From Conexibacter sp. (lineage in GTDB: Bacteria > Actinomycetota > Thermoleophilia > Solirubrobacterales > Solirubrobacteraceae): a stretch of 5,299 nucleotides of DNA. Positions within the stretch are counted from its first letter, which is position 1. Each line of letters begins with the position of its first letter. Positions 1 through 3,768 of this stretch are shown in pieces. The notes beneath the pieces were generated by a model. The model saw nothing but the letters and a program-made list of their open reading frames with translations. It had not been told where the DNA came from and made no database searches. The position numbers were made by a program, and so were the translations under genes. The stretch lies in contig JAOPZD010000312.1 of assembly GCA_025964295.1 (NCBI GenBank), positions 1 to 5,299 of the forward strand, written 5' to 3'.

Positions 1-539
1 ACGCGCCCGCGGCGCTGCGGCGCCTCGGCGCCTTCCGGCTGCTCTGCGCCCACCGCCGCGGGCCCCACGGCGTGTCGAGCTGGACGGCGCACGTCGAGCG
101 CTGGCTCGCGCCGGAGATCGACGCCGCCGGCGGCCGCGCCCGCGACTACCCGGGCCGCCCGCTCCTGGTCACGGCCAACGACTATGACCTGAACCTCTTC
201 AACGGCGACACCGGCGTCCTGGTCCTCGCGCCGGACGGCCGCATCCTCGCCGAGTTCGATCGCCGCGGCGAGGTCCGCCCCAACCAGCTCGGCGCCGTCG
301 AGACCGTCTACGCGATGACCGTCCACAAGAGCCAGGGCTCCCAGTTCGCCACCGCCGCGGTCATCGTCCCGCCCGCGACCTCGCGCATCCTCACGCGCGA
401 GCTGCTCTACACCGCCGTCACCCGCGCCCGCGACCACCTCATCGTGGTCGGCACCGAAGCCTCCATCCGCGCCGCGGTCGCCCGGCCCGCCGCCCGCGCC
501 TCGGGCCTGCGGGCGCGCCTGTGGGGCGCCGAGGCCTAG
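1..539 (+). CDS. recD: RecD-like exodeoxyribonuclease V alpha subunit, C-terminal part
   Basis: This is the last ~179 codons of a superfamily 1B helicase, reading in frame from base 3; the N-terminal domain and Walker A motif lie outside the window. What is visible: a GRPLLVTANDYDLNLFNGD stretch (153-209) typical of the RecD beta-rich 2B/SH3 region, the late helicase motif TVHKSQGS (about 318-341), and motif VI, LLYTAVTRAR (402-431). The C-terminus (ASGLRARLW) is also RecD-like. In the RecBCD family this subunit is the fast 5'-3' motor of the double-strand-break repair and DNA degradation complex, acting in the cytoplasm with RecB and RecC. Those partners are not in the window and would be expected upstream. 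A stand-alone RecD2/TraA-type helicase shares these motifs, so the exact subclass cannot be fixed from the C-terminus alone. The TAG stop lies inside the long inverted repeat that follows. Confidence 0.93.
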   Translation, partial: APAALRRLGAFRLLCAHRRGPHGVSSWTAHVERWLAPEIDAAGGRARDYPGRPLLVTANDYDLNLFNGDTGVLVLAPDGRILAEFDRRGEVRPNQLGAVETVYAMTVHKSQGSQFATAAVIVPPATSRILTRELLYTAVTRARDHLIVVGTEASIRAAVARPAARASGLRARLWGAEA

Positions 540-637
540 ATGAGGTATTCCACGGGTCCGGTGCGGCCGCTCGGCGGCCCCGCCGGCGCCTGGACGGCCG
601 ATCGCCCGGACCGTCTCGTGGAATACCCCATCTAGCC
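534..637. repeat. Long imperfect inverted repeat between convergent genes
   Basis: The outer arms 534-554 and 617-637 pair at 19 of 21 positions; their shared core is ggtattccacg read inward. Pairing continues with a perfect 7-bp inner stem (ggtccgg 555-561 with ccggacc 606-612) after a 4-base bulge (613-616). Further in, cggccg at 564-569 can pair with its copy at 595-600. The recD stop (537-539) pairs exactly with the stop of the opposing gene (632-634). Either transcript could fold it into a large hairpin, so a bidirectional terminator is the simplest reading, although no U-tract follows on either side. A REP- or MITE-like element that supplied both stop codons is the alternative. The structure is read directly; its function is inferred. 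Confidence 0.8.
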
Positions 638-1285
638 GAAGATCGCCGCGAGCTCGTCGCGACGGGCGACCAGGCGCTTCATGCCGGCGTTCAGCGTGGC
701 GCGGTGGGCGCGCAGCCGCTCCACCGCCGCGTTGTCGTTGCGCTCCCGCGCCTGCCGCAGCGACGCCTCGACGTCGGCCAGCTCCGCGGTGGCCTCGTCG
801 ATCTGGCGCAGCACCTCGTCGCGGCGCCCCGGCTCGAGGCGGTAGGAGCCGGGCTGATTGCCGCGGGCGACCGCCGGCGAGTCCCGGATGTTCGTCAGGA
901 AGCTCGCCAGCGGGTCGCGCCCGCCCACGGCATAGCCCTCCTGCAGCAGCCGCTCGAACCACTCGCGGTAGTGGATCTCGGCGGTGCCCGACGCCTGCCA
1001 CAGCATCCGCCCGGCGACGATCCGCAGCTGGCGGCCGCGCACCGCGGTGACGCCGGTCCGCGCCTTGGGCGCCGCGGGCGGCCCGGCGTCACCGGGGCGC
1101 TCGACGAGCATGCCCAGCAGTCGGCGCCGCTCCTGGAGCTCGTCCATCTGCGCCTCGAGGCCGGCGATCTCGGCCGCCAGCGTCTCGCGCCGATGGGAGA
1201 GCTGCTGCAGCGCGCGATCGACGCGCTCCTCCTCGACGGCGGCGGCGCGGACGAGGGAGGCGTGAGGTGGGGTGCTGGTCGCCAT
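632..1285 (-). CDS. Coiled coil - winged helix (HARE-HTH-like) - coiled coil protein
   Basis: A 217-residue cytoplasmic protein with three parts. Residues ~16-62 are a charged, Leu/Ala-rich coiled coil (EEERVDRALQQLSHRRETL and onward). Residues ~63-80 form a Pro/Ala linker. Residues ~82-152 look like a winged helix: a first helix (LRIVAGRMLWQ), then HYREWFERLLQEGYAVGG, a second helix (PLASFLTNIRD) and a closing strand (GSYRL). Residues ~153-213 are a second coiled coil. The middle pattern resembles HARE-HTH domains, known from RNA polymerase delta subunits and from proteins tied to DNA modification or restriction; this is a by-eye assignment. The ATG at 1285 is preceded by AGGAG at a short 3-base spacing. 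The flanking coiled coils suggest a homodimer or a structural DNA-binding protein rather than an enzyme, since no catalytic motif is visible. It is convergent with recD and heads away from the repeat-rich 1286-1656 region, which should hold its promoter. Confidence 0.85.
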   Translation of the reverse strand: MATSTPPHASLVRAAAVEEERVDRALQQLSHRRETLAAEIAGLEAQMDELQERRRLLGMLVERPGDAGPPAAPKARTGVTAVRGRQLRIVAGRMLWQASGTAEIHYREWFERLLQEGYAVGGRDPLASFLTNIRDSPAVARGNQPGSYRLEPGRRDEVLRQIDEATAELADVEASLRQARERNDNAAVERLRAHRATLNAGMKRLVARRDELAAIFG

Positions 1286-1350
1286 GCGCTCCTATCAATA
1301 GCCGTCCGCCCGGTCGTCGTGAAGCTCGGCTCGCGGCCGTCCTGTTGGCG

Positions 1351-1458
1351 CCTGGGGATAACTCACGAGTCCTAGCGCTACGGCATAGCGACTTATCCCC
1401 AGGGTTGTCCCCAGCCGGTGCGAAATTGCAGCAAAGTGCAGGCAGGTTCTGGGGATAT
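1351..1458. promoter_or_regulatory. Cluster of four DnaA-box-like 9-mers
   Basis: Four copies of one motif lie within 108 bp: tggggataa at 1353-1361 (reverse), ttatcccca at 1393-1401, ttgtcccca at 1405-1413 and tggggatat at 1450-1458 (reverse). The first two extend to an exact 11-bp inverted repeat (cctggggataa / ttatccccagg) with 31 bases between the arms, and the 8-bp palindrome tagcgcta sits almost at their centre. TTATCCCCA differs by one base from the classic DnaA box TTATCCACA, and TTGTCCCCA by one base from the TTGTCCACA form seen in actinobacteria. The cluster may bind DnaA, or it may be the operator of an unrelated dimeric regulator. No dnaA, dnaN or rep gene is in view, so I do not call it an origin. 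Confidence 0.45.
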
Positions 1459-1615
1459 CGAGGAGATTTCGTGACAGCGCGCGGATCCGTCGCGGCGACA
1501 TCCGGCGACCGGTTTGCCTCGACCCCGAACGATCCGTCCGATGCCGTCCGTAGCTTCCTCTCTAGCTCCTAGCCATAGAAGAACGGCACGGGGCGGCAAT
1601 CCATAGCTAGGACTC
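1367..1615. repeat. CCTAGC repeats, including a 10-bp inverted pair
   Basis: The sequence gagtcctagc at 1367-1376 recurs exactly in reverse orientation at 1606-1615 (gctaggactc). A third CCTAGC lies at 1568-1573, next to another CTAG at 1562-1565. The copies at 1568-1578 (cctagccatag) and 1601-1611 (ccatagctagg) face each other as an imperfect inverted pair just upstream of the gene starting at 1657. They could be operator half-sites or remnants of an inserted element; the sequence alone does not decide. Confidence 0.5.
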
Positions 1616-1643
1616 CCAGCTCCGTGCTGGAGCCCGCGACCCG

Positions 1644-1649
1644 AGGGAG
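1644..1649 (+). promoter_or_regulatory. Ribosome binding site that sets the 1657 start
   Basis: AGGGAG lies 7 bases before the ATG at 1657, an ordinary Shine-Dalgarno arrangement. It argues against the in-frame GTG at 1624, which would add eleven residues translated through the binding site itself. Confidence 0.7.
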
Positions 1650-1656
1650 CACCACC

Positions 1657-1947
1657 ATGGCCGGCATCCACCATCGCGTCTCGTTCCTGGAGTCAGCCGA
1701 AGGCACGGTCGTCGTTGTCGTCCACGCCAACCCGCAGGACCTTGCCGACGCGGAGGCGGCGGCCCGCGCGTGCCGGCTGCTGAGCATGGCGCTCGGCGGG
1801 CTGCCGGTCGTCCAGCGCTGCGCGGCGGGCAACGGCGTCCTGTTCGGGGGACCGCCGCACCTGCGGCGCCATGCCGCGGACTTCACCGTCGACGCCCTGC
1901 CGGTCGTCGAGATCACGGTGCGGCCTTCCGTCGCGGCGGCCGCATGA
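1657..1947 (+). CDS. Small protein of unknown function, first of an overlapping pair
   Basis: I do not recognise this 96-residue protein. It starts with a beta-rich segment that includes a run of five valines (TVVVVVHANP, residues 17-26), then an alpha-helical stretch with many alanines (DLADAEAAARACRLLSMAL, 29-47), then a second beta-rich half ending EITVRP. Two cysteines (39 and 55) are too isolated for a metal site. The valine run is too short and the protein too polar for a membrane helix, so it is probably a soluble cytoplasmic alpha/beta protein. The start is set by AGGGAG 7 bases upstream. Its stop overlaps the next start as ATGA (1944-1947), so the two genes are very likely co-transcribed and translationally coupled. 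Control probably sits in the repeat-rich spacer before it. Confidence 0.75.
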   Translation: MAGIHHRVSFLESAEGTVVVVVHANPQDLADAEAAARACRLLSMALGGLPVVQRCAAGNGVLFGGPPHLRRHAADFTVDALPVVEITVRPSVAAAA

Positions 1948-2138
1948 GCGCCCCGGACCCCCGCACGTTCATCGAGGAGCTGACCGGTGACCTCGATCCG
2001 GCCGATGCCGTCGAGCTGGCGGTCGAGCTCACGCGCATGATCGAGCTGGGGCTGCTCGAGGTCAAGGGCGAAGGCGACGACCTCCGGATCGGCGTCCCGG
2101 ACGATCGCGACGACGACGCCGAGCCGCTCGTGGCCTGA
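1944..2138 (+). CDS. Small acidic protein of unknown function, second of the pair
   Basis: A 64-residue, strongly acidic protein whose ATG overlaps the preceding stop by four bases. Residues 8-40 are helical, with a helix-turn-helix-like spacing (FIEELTGDLDP, then AVELAVELTRMIELGLLEV). The following GEGDDLRIGV reads like the two-stranded wing that closes many small winged-helix domains, but the acidic charge argues against direct DNA binding; binding to the basic or beta-rich partner encoded just before it is also plausible. The tail DDRDDDAE is probably disordered. The tight overlap is the best evidence that it is real. It converges on the 2151-2327 gene with only 12 bases between stops, where ctgag/ctcag (2135-2139 and 2150-2154) forms a weak hairpin over both stops. 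Confidence 0.72.
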   Translation: MSAPDPRTFIEELTGDLDPADAVELAVELTRMIELGLLEVKGEGDDLRIGVPDDRDDDAEPLVA

Positions 2139-2150
2139 GCGCGCGCGGCC

Positions 2151-2327
2151 TCAGTCCTCGTCGCGGGGCCGCGCCGACCGCGACGCCACCGCCGACCACC
2201 CCAGCCCGCCGACCACGAGGATGATCCCGACCGCGAGCCCCGCCGACTGCGTCGCGCCGAGCGCCGCGAAGACCAGCGGGATCGCGATGACGGCGGCGAT
2301 GACGATGATGGTCGTGCGGCTGGGCAT
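2151..2327 (-). CDS. Tiny two-helix membrane protein, unknown function
   Basis: A 58-residue protein starting at an ATG that begins MPSRTT. Two hydrophobic segments are clear: residues ~7-23 (IIVIAAVIAIPLVFAAL) and ~29-48 (AGLAVGIILVVGGLGWSAVA), followed by a short charged tail (SRSARPRDED). This is a helical hairpin in the cytoplasmic membrane; the basic start and charged tail would both fit on the inner side. No Shine-Dalgarno sequence is visible before the ATG, so the mRNA may be leaderless or the start misplaced. An in-frame extension upstream is possible but is arginine/alanine-rich and overlaps the opposite-strand gene. Function is unknown; small actinobacterial proteins of this layout are common and mostly uncharacterised. 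Confidence 0.62.
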   Translation of the reverse strand: MPSRTTIIVIAAVIAIPLVFAALGATQSAGLAVGIILVVGGLGWSAVASRSARPRDED

Positions 2328-2369
2328 CGGACACGCAGCGTGGCAGAACTCGGCGCGCGGGAAGCACCA

Positions 2370-2400
2370 CCGCCGCGAAGGCGGCGACGCCGCGGCGTCG
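2370..2400 (+). promoter_or_regulatory. Hairpin plus perfect 16-bp palindrome before a zinc-ribbon gene
   Basis: The stretch cgacgccgcggcgtcg at 2385-2400 is a perfect 16-bp palindrome ending 11 bases before the ATG at 2412. Directly before it, ccgcc/ggcgg (2370-2374 and 2380-2384) forms a hairpin with a five-base loop. This could be an operator for a dimeric regulator or a structured leader controlling translation. The frame through it encodes only low-complexity PPPRRRRRR, which supports non-coding status and the 2412 start. High GC content makes chance palindromes more likely, so confidence is moderate. Confidence 0.4.
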
Positions 2401-2411
2401 AACACCACGCC

Positions 2412-2696
2412 ATGCGCAGCAGCAGCGACCCGCCGCCGCGGCATCGCTTCCGAGCCGCCGCCTCCCCGGTCACGTGCACCGCGTGCGGCGCCGACGCGTT
2501 CGCGATCGGCGGCTCCACCGAGGACGACGCCACCCTGCGCCTCGACCTCGACCTCCGCTGCGGCGCCTGCGGCCTGTGGCAGCGCCGCACCCTCGACGCC
2601 GCCGTCGCCGAGCGCTTCCTCGACCACCTCGCCGCCACCCAGCAGGCGATCGCGCGCGAGCTGGTCGCGCTCGCCCGCGCGACCACCGACTTGTAG
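2412..2696 (+). CDS. Four-cysteine zinc-ribbon-like small protein
   Basis: A 94-residue protein with two CxxC knuckles, C22-TA-C25 and C50-GA-C53, separated by 24 residues that include a beta-rich acidic stretch (TLRLDLDLRCG). This is the layout of a zinc ribbon, so structural Zn binding is likely. A helical tail follows (AVAERFLDHLAATQQAIARELVALA, about 68-92, split here by description only). No catalytic residues or DNA-binding basic patch stand out apart from the arginine-rich first 14 residues. I chose the ATG at 2412 because the possible upstream GTG at 2340 adds an arginine/proline run that crosses a palindrome; no good Shine-Dalgarno precedes either start. Function is unknown. It is followed after 49 bases by another CxxC/CxxC protein in the same direction. 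Confidence 0.68.
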   Translation: MRSSSDPPPRHRFRAAASPVTCTACGADAFAIGGSTEDDATLRLDLDLRCGACGLWQRRTLDAAVAERFLDHLAATQQAIARELVALARATTDL

Positions 2697-2708
2697 GGGT
2701 CGGGGGGC

Positions 2709-2740
2709 TACACTGGCGGTCCGGGCGTCTATCGAAAGGG
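2709..2740 (+). promoter_or_regulatory. Weak -10-like hexamer and ribosome binding site before 2746
   Basis: The hexamer tacact at 2709-2714 fits the actinobacterial TAnnnT -10 pattern, but no convincing -35 lies at the right distance. AAAGGG at 2735-2740 sits 5 bases before the ATG at 2746 and is an acceptable Shine-Dalgarno site that fixes that start. Read-through from the preceding gene is equally possible. Confidence 0.3.
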
Positions 2741-2745
2741 TCGTC

Positions 2746-2961
2746 ATGACCCGCAGTTGTTGCCCAACCTGCCGTTTGCGTTTCTCCCCTGCGACGGCGG
2801 CCCATCTCGCGGCCTGTCCGTTCTGCGCCGCCCCGCTGGAAGGCCGGCCCGCCGCCGGATCGATCGGCTACAAGCTGATCGCCGTCGACGCCCTGCTGGG
2901 CGACGACCCCGTCGCCGAGGCCCTCGCCGTCGCGCTGCCGCGGCCGGAGACCGAGCTGTAG
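2746..2961 (+). CDS. Small CxxC/CxxC zinc-finger-like protein
   Basis: A 71-residue protein whose first 27 residues hold two CPxC knuckles, C6-PT-C9 and C24-PF-C27, separated by 14 residues that include a histidine (H20). This is a compact treble-clef or rubredoxin-like zinc site. An extra cysteine (C5) precedes the first knuckle. The rest (residues 28-71) is a Pro/Gly linker followed by GYKLIAVDALLGDDPVAEALAVAL, which may form a short strand and helix. Function is unknown; a protein- or nucleic-acid-binding adaptor is plausible but inferred. The longer in-frame extension upstream is a shadow of the previous gene. Its stop lies one base from the stop of the opposing gene, within the small inverted repeat gagct/agctc (2953-2957 and 2960-2964). 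Confidence 0.7.
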   Translation: MTRSCCPTCRLRFSPATAAHLAACPFCAAPLEGRPAAGSIGYKLIAVDALLGDDPVAEALAVALPRPETEL

Positions 2962-2962
2962 C

Positions 2963-3265
2963 TCAGCCCACGCCGCCGGGCGGCGAGACGTAGCGCCGCG
3001 GTGCCTGCGCCTGCGGGCGGCCGCGGTCGGCCTCGCGCCGCATGCCGTGGATGCCGGACCCGCCCTGTGCGGTGCGCGCGGGCAGCTCCTCCTCGGGCAC
3101 CCACGAGTTCTCGTCGATCCAGCGCAGGATCGCCGCCGAGTTCGCGCCCTCGGCCATGATCGCGGCACGCTCGATCACGACGCCGCCGGAGCGATGGGGG
3201 CGGGACAGCCGCGCGACGAGCGCGCGGATGTCCGGCTCGGTGACCGGTTCGGCGTCTGGGCTCAC
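2963..3265 (-). CDS. Protein of unknown function, about 100 residues
   Basis: I do not recognise this protein. From the GTG at 3265 it has 100 residues. The ordered part is residues ~8-60: TEPDIRALVARLSRP, then GGVVIERAAIMAEGANSAAILRWIDENSW, which reads as helix, strand, helix, helix. The C-terminal third (PARTAQGGSGIHGMRREAD, then PRRYVSPPGGVG) is Gly/Pro/Arg-rich and probably disordered. There is no signal peptide or membrane segment. A TTG at 3310 would add fifteen residues of poor composition; the GTG is preferred because the acidic, helix-leading sequence starts there, although its ribosome binding site is weak. It is transcribed away from the 3359 gene, with 93 bases between the two starts. 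Confidence 0.65.
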   Translation of the reverse strand: MSPDAEPVTEPDIRALVARLSRPHRSGGVVIERAAIMAEGANSAAILRWIDENSWVPEEELPARTAQGGSGIHGMRREADRGRPQAQAPRRYVSPPGGVG

Positions 3266-3322
3266 GGGTTCACCGTACCGCGCCGACCCCACCCGGCCAA
3301 GACACGGCAACGCAGCATTTCC

Positions 3323-3349
3323 TTGACATTTGCCCGAAGCGGAGGAGAG
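3323..3349 (+). promoter_or_regulatory. -35-like TTGACA and ribosome binding site before 3359
   Basis: A perfect TTGACA lies at 3323-3328. At the usual spacing only gagagt (3345-3350) is available as a -10, which lacks the TAnnnT pattern, so the promoter is incomplete by consensus. The purine run GGAGGAGAG (3341-3349) is a strong Shine-Dalgarno site ending 9 bases before the ATG at 3359. The -10 position and the ribosome site overlap, so they cannot both be used as drawn; transcription may start further upstream. Confidence 0.4.
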
Positions 3350-3358
3350 TCGACCCGG

Positions 3359-3667
3359 ATGACGATCGCTGCCGGCGCCACGGAAGGCATCCTCCCCGCA
3401 CGCTCCCGCGTGCCGGGCCCGCGCTCACGCGTGCCCGGGGACTACTGGCGCGAGGTCCTCGCCGAGTCGATCGAGCGCGACGGGACCCGCTGGAGCGTCA
3501 CCGAGCTGCTCGGCGCGGTCGCCGGCTGCGAGGCCGGCATCGTGCAGGTCGCCGGCTGGCTGTGCGACGAGATGGCCATGCACCGCGTCCAGCATCCGGA
3601 CGCCTGGCCCGAGCTCTACGAGCTGTCACCGGGCGTGCGGCCGTACCACACGCGCCTGCGCCGCTGA
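3359..3667 (+). CDS. Small protein of unknown function with a seven-residue tandem repeat
   Basis: A 102-residue protein I do not recognise. Residues 1-14 are small and flexible. Residues 15-27 hold a tandem repeat, RSRVPGP followed by RSRVPGD, giving a basic Pro/Gly linker. From residue 28 the protein looks folded: DYWREVLAESIERDGTRW is a helix, SVTELLGAVAG a second helix, and GIVQVAGWLCDEMAMHRV a third, after which comes PELYELSPGVRPYHTRLRR. The helix order and the tail resemble a small winged-helix domain (recognition helix near GIVQVAGWL), but no strong signature is present. The basic linker and C-terminus would suit nucleic acid contact; this is inference. The start is set by a GGAGGAGAG ribosome site. 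Confidence 0.72.
   Translation: MTIAAGATEGILPARSRVPGPRSRVPGDYWREVLAESIERDGTRWSVTELLGAVAGCEAGIVQVAGWLCDEMAMHRVQHPDAWPELYELSPGVRPYHTRLRR
3401..3442 (+). repeat. In-frame 21-bp tandem duplication
   Basis: Two 21-bp units (3401-3421 and 3422-3442) encode RSRVPGP and RSRVPGD. In the first six codons the only differences are third-position changes (tcc/tca, ccg/ccc, ggc/ggg), so the peptide has been kept while the DNA drifted. The units lie in the basic linker of the 3359-3667 protein. Confidence 0.75.
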
Positions 3668-3683
3668 GCGCGCGGCGGCGACC

Positions 3684-3725
3684 CGCTCGTCACGGGCGAA
3701 ACGCTCGCTGCGTGACAGAACGCTC
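3684..3725 (+). promoter_or_regulatory. Repeats upstream of the nuclease-like gene (possible operator or terminator)
   Basis: In the 101-bp gap after the 3359-3667 gene, aacgctc occurs at 3700-3706 and 3719-3725, and its core cgctc also at 3684-3688, giving spacings of 18 and 19 bases. An inverted pair gtcacg (3689-3694) / cgtgac (3711-3716) overlaps these, with gcgaaacgc inside the loop. The hairpin could end the upstream transcript, or the repeats could be operator sites ahead of the promoter near 3757. No U-tract follows. Confidence 0.35.
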
Positions 3726-3756
3726 AGCTCTCGGAACCATCTGCCGATCCTCGCTG

Positions 3757-3762
3757 TAAGGT
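3757..3762 (+). promoter_or_regulatory. -10 element suggesting a leaderless mRNA
   Basis: TAAGGT matches the actinobacterial TAnnnT -10 pattern and ends 6 bases before the ATG at 3769, so a transcript from it would begin at or next to the A of the start codon. There is no good -35 (ggaacc at 3733-3738 is the nearest candidate). AAGG inside the same element, 7 bases before the ATG, is the only possible ribosome site, and it is weak. Confidence 0.42.
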
Positions 3763-3768
3763 CGCGCG

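Larger units (their letters stand above)
1286..1656. other. 371-bp non-coding divergent spacer rich in short repeats
   Basis: No convincing gene is visible here: reading frames that cross it have irregular composition and run into neighbouring genes out of frame. The DNA is visibly less GC-rich than the flanks and contains CTAG four times, a tetramer that tends to be scarce in GC-rich genomes. It separates two divergent genes and must carry the start signals for both. It holds the DnaA-box-like cluster (1351-1458), palindromes such as tagcgcta (1373-1380), ttgcagcaa (1426-1434) and cggatccg (1482-1489), and CCTAGC repeats up to 1615. I could not place a convincing -35/-10 pair in either direction. 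Confidence 0.7.

Noticed and set aside
521..1375. Long plus-strand open frame (284 codons)
   Set aside because: It lies antisense to the coiled-coil/winged-helix gene, has arginine/proline/histidine-rich shadow composition, and crosses the palindrome and the spacer.
1351..1458. Calling the DnaA-box-like cluster a chromosomal or plasmid origin
   Set aside because: No dnaA, dnaN, rep or par gene, iterons or clear AT-rich unwinding element is in the window; the boxes each carry a mismatch.
2470..3168. Minus-strand open frame across both zinc-ribbon genes
   Set aside because: It is almost entirely Arg/Gly/Pro/Ser, the usual artefact of GC-rich DNA read in the wrong frame, and conflicts with genes that have CxxC motifs.
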